This document shows positions 56,352 to 64,000 of a stretch of 64,000 nucleotides of DNA, in pieces. The notes beneath the pieces were generated by a model. It was not told where the DNA came from. It did no database searches and saw only the letters and a list, made by a program, of their open reading frames with translations. The stretch lies in the NCBI GenBank assembly GCA_949751835.1, contig CATKHK010000068.1, forward strand, positions 124,001-188,000, written 5' to 3'. Source of the stretch: Blepharisma japonicum (Eukaryota > Ciliophora > Heterotrichea > Heterotrichida > Blepharismidae). Made by a program: the position numbers and the translations under genes. Position 1 is the first letter of the stretch; every line of letters begins with the position of its first letter.

Positions 56352-57383
56352 TTATTCAATCAGCTCAAACACATCTTCAACTGTATTTTCTGCCAGCTCT
56401 AGCTCTCCATCTATTTCTGCAATAAATTTGTTTATCTTTGAGTTATCCACTATTGACTTTTCTTCCTTGATTTTTCTTTCTTCAATGACCTTTATAGGTG
56501 AAATGCTCATCACAGGAAATTCAACCACTGGGATTGCCTGATTTTCACTATCTTTTTCTGCAACCATTGAGGCTAAATTGTTTAGCTCCCACTTCGCTAT
56601 ATCAGTCCTCAGCTTTATGCCCATTTCTTTATTTTCTTCATTTGCTTCTTCTTTTATTAGGGACACTCCTGGCCTCCTTGAAAACAATTTATGCTTTTTA
56701 TATCGGTTTGTCAAGGCCAGTTCCACATATTTTGTCCTTTCAATTTCTCCATTCTGGCCATATTTTATTATTTTTCCTGGTATTTCTGAGCATGGAGGTG
56801 CTTGTGAGCCTTCAAGTTTAAATGATCCATCTAAATATTGGCTTCCATCTTGCAAAAAATTTGCAATTTTAATATTTTTGTTTTGAATATACAAACATAA
56901 GCTTTGCTTAATTCTATTATACCCAGCAGAGTGATACATATGATAAGTGTCCATTGCGATTTCTTTGGCGTTTTTTATCAAATTTTCTTCATCAGTCCCT
57001 GGCACTAGCATTTTTAAGTCTTCTATTGATTTCAAAGTAATAGCAAAAAGCTCTTCAGGGTATATTAAATTCAATAAATACAGCTTGAGATTCATAATCA
57101 TCATTTTAAAGAGTTTGTCTATTCCATTTCGTGGCCGAAGTGGAGAGGTTTTAAATAGTCCTTCAAAAAACTCTTTAGTTCGTTTTATAGTAAAAAGCTT
57201 TTGGGGTTTAAATAGCTCTTCAATTAGGGCATATGAATAAAGTCGGGAAATAAGGTCTTGCTTTAGTTTCATTCCTTTCTCTTCTGATATGTTTTGTTCA
57301 GTTATTCGGTTGTTTAGAATTCTTATCATATCGGCACCTAGAAATATAATGAGAATTGGAAGACTGGCATTTTCATCGCTCAT
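56352..57383 (-). CDS. OSCP1: OSCP1 (NOR1) family protein
   Basis: One uninterrupted 343-residue frame starts MSDENASLPILIIFLGADMI and ends at TAA. It matches the OSCP1 order: a short N-terminal strand (LPILIIFLGADMIRILNNRI), QNISEEKGMKLKQDLISRLY, EELFKPQKLF, SIEDLKMLVPGTDEEN, SAGYNRIKQSLCLYIQNKNI, and KIANFLQDGSQ. OSCP1 is linked to basal bodies and Golgi in protists and to organic-solute transport in animals; the cilium link fits this organism. The C-terminal third (SLIKEEANEENKEMG, then AIPVVEFPVMSISP) is more divergent and acidic. No TGA or intron. Confidence 0.9.
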   Translation of the reverse strand: MSDENASLPILIIFLGADMIRILNNRITEQNISEEKGMKLKQDLISRLYSYALIEELFKPQKLFTIKRTKEFFEGLFKTSPLRPRNGIDKLFKMMIMNLKLYLLNLIYPEELFAITLKSIEDLKMLVPGTDEENLIKNAKEIAMDTYHMYHSAGYNRIKQSLCLYIQNKNIKIANFLQDGSQYLDGSFKLEGSQAPPCSEIPGKIIKYGQNGEIERTKYVELALTNRYKKHKLFSRRPGVSLIKEEANEENKEMGIKLRTDIAKWELNNLASMVAEKDSENQAIPVVEFPVMSISPIKVIEERKIKEEKSIVDNSKINKFIAEIDGELELAENTVEDVFELIE

Positions 57384-57630
57384 ATTTGTGAAAATGTTAG
57401 ACTGCTCGAAAATTAATAATAAAGAATTATTCGCTAGTTGTGAATAAGAGAGAAAAATGAGATAATTAGGGGTTTATGTTAAAAATATTAAACAGCACAA
57501 AAATCTCTTTAGTTTCTATAAAATCAATCGTTAAATGCCTTTATTCTATTAATTTATTTAACTCATATTATAAAATATAAAGTCTCCTCCATATATTTAG
57601 TTTAAATTTGTTGATGCTTTGTATTTTAAT

Positions 57631-58779
57631 ATGGAAACAACACTAATAGGTGCAATTAAAGTCAAAGATGGACTTTTTATAGGCGATGAATTCGCTGCTC
57701 AAGACCTAGAATTCGTTGTCGCTAACAAAGTAACTCATATTATAAATTGTGCAGCTCGACAAGTCCCAAATCATTGGGAGCCAATTGGAGTTAGATATAT
57801 ATCATTTTCATGACTAGACCATGACTCACAAATATTATTGGACTCAAATGACAAAAATATTACCACGATTTATCAGTTTATTGAGCAAACTTTAAAAGAA
57901 GGAGAAAGCGTACTTGTGCATTCTGTTAGAGGAGTTTCGAGATCTGCTGCCATTATTACAGCTTATTTAATTAAAAGATACCAGTGAGGCTTAAATAAAG
58001 CTTTGGAGTTTTTATATTCGAGAAGGCCAGATTTAGACATAAAACCGAATTTCATTAACCAGATCGCTGCATTTGAAAATAGACTAGTCAGGCAAGGAGA
58101 AGGGCCAAGATCTCGAAGCTGGAATGAAAGTGAAAATAATAATCAAGATACTGAAGAGCTCGTATTGAGAAATACTTTTATAAATGCACAAATGGGTGTA
58201 GTTGCTGAGACCAGACCAAGTGGGGATGGAGGGCCAAGAGATACAAAGATCAACTGATCTATAAAAGCAGCCGACCCAAATGCGAGTTGTAAAAATCCAG
58301 TCGAAAATGGCTGTGTTATACTAAAATCATGCATAAAAGGAAGCACTAAAGAAGCCAGGGCACCTTTATTGTCTCAGTCAGCCCAAAAACAGACAAAAAA
58401 AGGTAAAAAGGATGCAAATTCTCAAGAAGGAAGTCCTGCAAAGCCGTCATTTCAGCCTTATTCTGTAAATGAGGAATCTAAAACAACGAGATTTGACAAT
58501 TTTGGAATCCCTAATGAGCAATCAGTTCCTAAAAAAATTCAGATAACGCCAGTAGCAAAACTCCAAGGAAATTTTGTGCAAAAAACTAAAGAAAAGCAGC
58601 CAAGTAACCCAAATACAAAAATTAAAAGGCCGATAACAGCTCCAAGCAAACGACCGCCATCGCCTAAAACGAGGGCGAGAGCGACAAATCTTGGAAGGGA
58701 GTCTTTAAATCCAAGAGTCGATATAGGGCCGAAAATAAGCTCTTATGATGCATTAAAGAAAGCAGGGAAATTAAAATAG
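57631..58779 (+). CDS. Dual-specificity pseudophosphatase (catalytic Cys replaced by Ser)
   Basis: The first ATG (57631) gives 382 residues with three TGA codons as Trp, ending at TAG. Residues 1-160 are a DSP fold (KVKDGLFIGDEFAAQDLEFV; VTHIINCAARQVPNH; VRYISFSWLDHDSQ), ending in the P-loop. At the active site, however, it reads H97-S98-V-R-G-V-S-R-S: the essential Cys of HCxxGxSRS is Ser (codon tct, 57922-57924). It is therefore a likely pseudophosphatase, like STYX proteins, that could bind phospho-sites without hydrolysis. The rest is Ser/Lys/Pro-rich and unordered with TP/SP sites (FQPYSVNEES, APSKRPPSPKTRA). Confidence 0.9.
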
Positions 58780-58921
58780 ATTATAATTCAAGATAATATA
58801 AATAATTATTGTAAATTTGAATAATTTTTAAAATAATTTATAAGAAGATTAGAATAATCATCTATAAAGGCATGAATTTTAATGCGAAAGCGCCAGTTCT
58901 TATGGTGAGCTATAAGAATTA

Positions 58922-59947
58922 ATGCTTTATATAATGATGTATCAAGATGAAATTTCTAAGGATTCGTTTGAAACAAACAAATTTGTAAACTCACCTAAAA
59001 ATAGGAGACTAAAATACAGAGACTTGAGTTTTTCTGACACAAAACATGAAAATAGTCCTAAAAGTCAGAATAGGCTTGATATTCATAAAAAAGATAGATC
59101 ACTTTCTATAGGAAAAGAAAGGCTGACTCCATTGAAAATAAAACTAAATACAGACTTTTTAGCGAGGAACTCTGATGAATTTAAACATCAAAGCCAAATC
59201 GAGCCATTACCTGAAATAAATGTTACTCCAATACGTTGGAGAAATAATGAAAGCGCTTTAATAAATGAGAGAAGAAATTCGCCAACAAGCCCGATAACGA
59301 CAGGACCTATCGATTTAAATGAAAAAAAATTAATAAATTTATTTAAAACAACCCAAGACAATGACTTTTTACGCTCCAGAATGAAGTCTAGAAATGAGAA
59401 ATTTTCAGCTGATTATAAAGCTAATTACATAAAACACACCAGAGAACAAGAAGTAAAAAAAATGATTAATAAAACAAAAAAATTACAATATGAAGACCAG
59501 ATAAATCTGAAAATAAATAATTTAAAAAAAGATAACGAGGAGCTACAAAAAATTAAATCACCGACGAATGCAGAGATTAATGAAGCTGCTGCGATAAAAG
59601 TTGAAAAAACTGCCTTAGAAGAAGCGATAGAAAAACAAAAAAGAGAAAAAGAAATGAAAAAACAACAAAAATTGAAAGAAGAGGAAGAAATGATAAAAAA
59701 ATGGGCACATGAAAAACTTGCTGAAAAAAAGGCAAAAAAGGAAAAAGAAAAACAGCTTAAAATGCTTGCGAACGAACGGGAAATTCAGGTTCAAGAAGTC
59801 CAGCTGTCTAAAATGAAAGAAAAAGAAGCATCAGTTATGGAAACTAAAAAAATTCTGATGAAAACGATGAAAGATATGGAAGATTTTGAGGTACGCAGAC
59901 AAGAATTTTTCAGACGAAAAAATTTAATAAGCCCAGAACTTGATTAA
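58922..59947 (+). CDS. Hypothetical coiled-coil protein
   Basis: The 341-residue frame starts MLYIMMYQDEISKDS (a later Met is possible) and ends at TAA. The N-terminal third is Ser/Pro/Arg-rich and unordered; from about residue 150 a Lys/Glu-rich helix continues to near the end (KKQQKLKEEEEMIKKW, EKEKQLKMLANEREIQ), with a short ordered end (RRQEFFRRKN). No family is recognised. A 16-codon upstream frame ends in TAATG overlapping this start. No TGA or intron in the coding region. Could be a cytoskeletal or ciliary coiled coil. Confidence 0.72.
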   Translation: MLYIMMYQDEISKDSFETNKFVNSPKNRRLKYRDLSFSDTKHENSPKSQNRLDIHKKDRSLSIGKERLTPLKIKLNTDFLARNSDEFKHQSQIEPLPEINVTPIRWRNNESALINERRNSPTSPITTGPIDLNEKKLINLFKTTQDNDFLRSRMKSRNEKFSADYKANYIKHTREQEVKKMINKTKKLQYEDQINLKINNLKKDNEELQKIKSPTNAEINEAAAIKVEKTALEEAIEKQKREKEMKKQQKLKEEEEMIKKWAHEKLAEKKAKKEKEKQLKMLANEREIQVQEVQLSKMKEKEASVMETKKILMKTMKDMEDFEVRRQEFFRRKNLISPELD

Positions 59948-60091
59948 GATAGTATGAATAAATCAATTTTACAGTAATATTTCATTATTATTTTATATAA
60001 ATCTAAAAATTTGAAAAATTAATATTTCTCATTATTTACTTTAACAAAAGCAGGCTATATATTATAAACTAATAAGATTATTAAGGAAAAT

Positions 60092-61975
60092 CTATTTTGT
60101 CTGTGATGTTCCCAAAAAATTTTGAATTAAACCATAATCTGCCTCACTGACTCCTCGCACATACTTTTTAGTTGTAATAATAACCTCGCTGAAAATAATG
60201 CACTGAGGCTTCTTCCTTGTTTGGAATAAAACTGACGTTGGGTGAATGTGAATGATTTCTCTATCTTTAATTGTCCGATAATGTGTCCCATCAGCTGACA
60301 AAGATGCTGAATTCATATAGTAACCTTTCGCAAGACATTTGAGGATATTCTCATTTGGAGCATGGACTAATGTAGGGTTATATTTTTTTAGGTACTGTCT
60401 AAGCTGCTTTCTTATCATACTAGCTCTTTTTATTGAGATTCTATTAAGTCCATGGGTTTTGCATCATGATTTTGTTTTATTTTTTCGTCATTCCTGGTAT
60501 ATTTTTAAAAATGTCAAGTGGTCGCCTTCACTGCATTTAAAAATCTGCATTGCATTGGCTTCTTTTCGGTTAAAATAGCACAAATTTTCTACACTTAGTA
60601 AAGCAATAATAGTCAAAATATCTTTTGTGCACTGCAATTGCGGCTCAAGAGACGCAAGTAAAATTCTAGCAAGGACAGGTGGTACTGGCAGCTCAGCCAT
60701 TTTTCTCCCAAGTAAAGTAATCTTTTCTTCACTATCTAAAGCGCCCAATCCTCTTAACTCTTGAATCGCTTTTTCTATATAAATATCATCTGGTCTATCC
60801 ATAAATTTAAACAATCTTGGGTCATGCCCAATAATTTTCAGCTGCAAAACCACATTTCCTAAATTCGACCTTGTAATTTCAGGTTTTGAATATTCCTCAA
60901 ACCCATTAAACTCTTCTGATGTAAAAAGTCTAAAGCAGATCCCTTCACTCTCTCTCCCCGCTCTTCCAGCCCTCTGTTTTGCAGCTGCTTTACTGATTTT
61001 TACAATTTTCAAGCTTTCCATGCCTGTTCTTGGGTCATAATTTCTTTCTTTTACTACTCCAGAATCAATGACATATTTAACTCCTGGAATTGTCAAAGAA
61101 GTTTCTGCAATATTGGTCGCTAGAATTATTTTCCTTGTGTTTTCGGGAGTATGCTCAAATGCTTTCATCTGTAGATGTGAAGGCAAAGCAGCATACATAG
61201 TACAGACTATAAAATCCATGGAATTAATAGGGAGAAGCTTTCTTTTTCGTAATAATATGGCTTGGACGTCCTCAATTTCTTCTTGGCCAGTTAAAAATAC
61301 TAAAATATCACCAGCAGGATAATCAAGGTGCACCTGGACTATCCCTATTACTGTCGCATCAATATGGTCTGGCTCAGGAACAGCTGCATTGAGAATTTTC
61401 ACAGGAAAAGTCCTACCATGTACTTCAATTATTTCTCTACTGGAAAAAAATTCTGCAAATCTCTGTGCTTCAATAGTGGCAGACATAATAATGATTTTTA
61501 TATCATTTCTTTGGGTTATTAGTTCTCTAATAAGCCCTAATATAATATCAGTATTTGTGGTGCGCTCATGAGCTTCATCAATAATTAGAAAAGAATAATT
61601 CCTCAAAATTGGATCAATTAAGGATTCTCTAATAAGCATCCCATCAGTTAAAAATTTTATTTTTGTGTTTTCTGAAGTTTTATTTTCAAAACGGACTGAA
61701 TAGCCTATTAAAGAGCCTATTTCAGACTGCCGCTCATAGGCGACTCGTTTAGCTACAGATATAGCTGCAATACGTCGTGGCTGGGTAATTCCAATTAATT
61801 TGTCTGAGTTGAGGGAAGATTCAAGGATATATTGAGCTACTTGAGTAGTTTTTCCAGAGCCAGTTTCACCAATTAGAATAGTGACTTGGCTCTTAGTAAT
61901 TGTTTCGAGGATCTTGTGTTTGTATTTGTAAATGGGAAGAGATTTTCTCTGCTTTTTAATGATCCCTTTGACCAT
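60092..61975 (-). CDS. DEAH-box RNA helicase
   Basis: The 627-residue gene is continuous through three TGA codons (e.g. 60488-60490) and ends at TAG. It is a compact DEAH helicase: GETGSGKT (residues 36-43), TQPRRIAA, DEAH (133-136), SAT (165-167), LTGQEEIE, TNIAETSLTIPGVKYVIDSG, and QRAGRAGRE, then the winged-helix/ratchet and OB-fold region (VENLCYFNRKEAN; GDHLTFLKIYQEW; HPTSVLFQTRKKP). The short N-terminus and general pattern are close to DHX33/DHX35-type helicases in RNA processing or ribosome biogenesis; the exact subfamily is uncertain. Confidence 0.94.
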
Positions 61976-62122
61976 ATTTTATCTTGATTTCCCACAAATT
62001 GTTTTAAGATTAAAAATAAGTTTGTTTTAACTAAAAATTGTTTTGATTGGATTTTCTCTTACAAGTAGATATAAATTTAGACATATTTTAAACAATATAA
62101 AATTAGTTAAATTAAGAGCTTA

Positions 62123-62377
62123 TTAATCTTGGTCGGAACCTTCATTGCTGTCACTAAAATCAGAAGGAATTTCATCTTCTTCTTCAGATTCGCTTTTTCT
62201 TTCTTTTTTCTTATTTAATTTACTGACTTTTTCTTTCCCTTTCCCTTTCCCTTTTCGTTTTATTTCTGAATCCGTTGACACAGCGCTTACTTTTTTAGCG
62301 GGCCTTTTTGCGAGCCTTCTATGTGGGGTTTTTGAGGCTTTGACTTTTGTTGAACTCTGCTGTTTAGTTCGTGCCAT
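62123..62377 (-). CDS. Small protein with histone-H3-like N-terminus
   Basis: This 84-residue frame begins MARTKQ, identical to canonical histone H3, and continues QSSTKVKASKTPHRRLAKRP in place of [20 protein letters not shown]. It has no histone fold: after ~35 residues come a Lys/Gly stretch (KGKGKGKEK) and an acidic Ser/Glu/Asp tail (SESEEEDEIPSD). The shared region (ARTKQ plus a spaced PHRRLAK run) could be recognised by readers or modifiers of H3 lysine 4, but this is inference. It could also be an unrelated basic-acidic protein that matches only by its first six residues. Stop is TAA; no intron. Confidence 0.75.
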   Translation of the reverse strand: MARTKQQSSTKVKASKTPHRRLAKRPAKKVSAVSTDSEIKRKGKGKGKEKVSKLNKKKERKSESEEEDEIPSDFSDSNEGSDQD

Positions 62378-62608
62378 TATTATTTATAAGCTCAGTCCCC
62401 CTATCTATTTATAGTGAATATTATGCGATAGCAGTTTATAGCTAACGTCTATGCTCCATATTTAAAGCAAATATATGGCTTAATTCAATTATTATAAAGT
62501 TTCCTCTGTTAATAATAGTCTGCTTACTTTAAATACAAATTCTATTCACTAAAATATAAAAATTACAGGAATTTTTGCGAAAATTTATAAAATACTAAAA
62601 ATATACTC

Positions 62609-63322
62609 TTACATATATAAAAAAGAAGTCGGAGAATTTTGCTGAGAATTCTCTTCTGAATTTTCTTCATATTTAATCCCGTTATTTTCTTCATATTTAA
62701 CCTTATCAAGCTCATACTCATAAAATCCTGGAGTATTAACATTTTCTCCTCCAGAGCTGTCACTATACTCTCCATCCCCTTCTCCAACTTCTCCTCCTTT
62801 TTCTTCCATAATATCTCCTACAATTTCTTCCACGTTATCATTTTTTTTTGATTTTTTAAAAATACTTTTCCATCTATTTTTCACACTATTTTCTGTCCTT
62901 CCTTGAAGTTCTCTAGAAATCAAGCTTCACCTATTGCCAAACTTCTTCTGCAATGATAAAATCTTTATGTCTTCTTCTAAAGATCATTCTCCTTTCTTTA
63001 GATTTGGGTTCAAATGGTTATACCAGCGTTCTCTGCACTGTTTTCCAAGCCTAAATTCTTTGCCTCTATGTAATTTTTCATTTAACGATAAAGCTATAGC
63101 TTTTCAGCGCTTTGGGCCTCTATTGTGTATAAGCTCTACAAGTATTTCATCTTCTCTTTCTGTTCAAGGATGTCTTATACTATTATTCCCATCATTGACA
63201 TATGGTCTGCATAAGGGATAATATTTTCTGAAAACTCTGTCTATTTTGCAAGGGACCATCCATAAGCCTTCGTCGTCAAGCTCATAGGGCATATGAGAGC
63301 TTAAGTTTTCTTCTAATTCCAT
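62609..63322 (-). CDS. R2R3 Myb-type DNA-binding protein (second copy)
   Basis: The 237-residue frame starts MELEENLSSHMPYELDDE and contains four TGA codons, all at conserved Myb Trp positions (HPWTEREDE, KRWKAIALS, GEWSLEEDI, NRWSLISRE), while ERWYNHLNP uses TGG. R2 ends in GKQCRERWYNHLNP and R3 in GRTENSVKNRWKS. Two such repeats followed by an acidic/Asn-rich tail (about 90 residues) place it with the gene at 14246-14959, with which it shares the exact length of 714 bp; the two R2R3 blocks are similar but clearly diverged. A nuclear transcription factor. Its ATG is 30 bp from the divergent UBA5 ATG. Confidence 0.9.
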
Positions 63323-63352
63323 TAGGAAAATTCTTATAATATAAATCATATA

Positions 63353-64000
63353 ATGGAGGCTGAGATAGAGAGGCTTAAAGGGCTGGTCGAAGAGCTGAAA
63401 CTTGAAAATGAGCAGCTTAAAAGTAAAAGCCAAAGGCAAAAAATCCAAGAAATGAGTCAAGAAGTCCACGATGATAACCCTTATTCAAGACTTATGGCAT
63501 TAAAAAGAATGGGAGTAGTAGAAAACTATACAGAGATTAGGAATTTTACTGTTCTTATTGTAGGTCTTGGAGGGATAGGTTCAGTTGCTGCAGAAATGCT
63601 CACAAGATGTGGCATTGGGAAATTAATTTTATTTGATTATGACAAAGTGGAGCTCGCTAATATGAATCGGCTTTTTTTCCGCCCTGATCAAGCCGGCCTT
63701 AGCAAAGTTGAAGCTGCTAAACAAACTTTACTAGAAATAAACCCAGACGTTGAAATTGAAGCATTTTCTTACAATATCTGCACGATGGAAAACTATGACC
63801 ATTTTATCCAACAAATTTCTACAGGTGGTAAGAATGGAGAAGCAGTAAATCTTGTATTGGCTTGTGTCGATAACTATGCTGCAAGAATCACAATGAATAG
63901 GGCATGTGGAGATTTAAACCAAGTCTGGATGGAGTCAGGAGTTTCTGAAGATGCTATGTCAGGGCATATCCAAACTATATACCCAGGAGAAACAGCTTGC
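63353..64000 (+). CDS. UBA5: UBA5-type UFM1-activating enzyme (partial, 3' end missing)
   Basis: The frame runs from ATG 63353 to the window end (216 codons visible). After an N-terminal coiled coil ([20 protein letters not shown]) it has the adenylation domain: [36 protein letters not shown] (ATP-binding Gly loop), [36 protein letters not shown] and [18 protein letters not shown]. It ends [10 protein letters not shown], matching the animal UBA5 sequence just before its CAPP motif. The catalytic Cys is expected beyond the window and cannot be checked. No TGA or intron in the visible part. UBA5 starts the UFM1 conjugation cascade. Confidence 0.9.
   Translation, partial: MEAEIERLKGLVEELKLENEQLKSKSQRQKIQEMSQEVHDDNPYSRLMALKRMGVVENYTEIRNFTVLIVGLGGIGSVAAEMLTRCGIGKLILFDYDKVELANMNRLFFRPDQAGLSKVEAAKQTLLEINPDVEIEAFSYNICTMENYDHFIQQISTGGKNGEAVNLVLACVDNYAARITMNRACGDLNQVWMESGVSEDAMSGHIQTIYPGETAC

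Noticed and set aside
1-64000. Transposons, CRISPR arrays, tRNA, rRNA, telomere repeats
   Set aside because: None was recognised by eye on either strand; short tRNA genes could still be missed without a search tool.

Overview
The window looks like a somatic (macronuclear-type) chromosome segment of a heterotrich ciliate, most plausibly Blepharisma or a close relative. Three things seen in the sequence support this. (1) TGA is read as tryptophan throughout: conserved Trp positions in Myb, RBR-ligase, DHHC, ZW10 and NUP210-type genes are TGA, and every complete gene ends in TAA or TAG, none in TGA. (2) Seven introns restore conserved domains and are 15 nt (six) or 16 nt (one); an eighth candidate is only 13 nt. 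(3) Genes are packed closely on both strands, with AT-rich gaps and no transposons, rRNA, tRNA or CRISPR recognised. The species name is inference; no telomere or rDNA marker is present.

I count 41 protein genes, 39 complete and two cut by the window edges (gamma-carbonic-anhydrase-like at the left, UBA5 at the right). Many were recovered only by reading through TGA or removing a tiny intron. From left to right: 1-5.3 kb holds the gamma-CA-like gene, an acylated MORN protein, two orphans and a one-membrane-span protein that may belong to complex I. 5.5-16.9 kb is rich in cilium-type genes (coiled coil, CFAP97 with a long acidic tail, a 12-repeat SAXO4/TEX45-like protein, a CIMIP2-like protein) plus LAMTOR2, an R2R3 Myb and orphans. 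17.4-26.6 kb holds NUP210, a one-repeat Myb, an orphan and a DHHC palmitoyltransferase. 26.6-34.4 kb is a minus-strand run: RPB2, an orphan helical protein, ZW10 and a PHD protein. 34.7-44.7 kb has a NEK kinase, TRAPPC5, TMEM43, a coiled-coil protein, an atypical MAP kinase and a TPR protein. 44.7-50.2 kb has a cyclic-nucleotide-type potassium channel, a 1.4-kb gap with a decayed Rab GTPase copy, a small RING protein and an orphan. 50.2-64 kb has an Ariadne RBR ligase, a coiled-coil protein, a four-span membrane protein, an SLC37-like transporter, OSCP1, a dual-specificity pseudophosphatase, a coiled-coil orphan, a DEAH helicase, a small protein that begins like histone H3, a second R2R3 Myb and UBA5.

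There is no operon or dedicated gene cluster. The genes are housekeeping functions (transcription, nuclear pore, vesicle tethering by ZW10 and TRAPPC5, ubiquitin and UFM1 conjugation, mTORC1 scaffold) mixed with several likely ciliary genes, as expected for a ciliate. Divergent starts can be as close as 10 bp and convergent ends as close as 7 bp, so regulatory DNA is very compact. The most unusual points are the possible 13-nt intron in the PHD gene, the H3-tail-like small protein, the pseudophosphatase, the TGH-type MAP kinase and two decayed coding relics.
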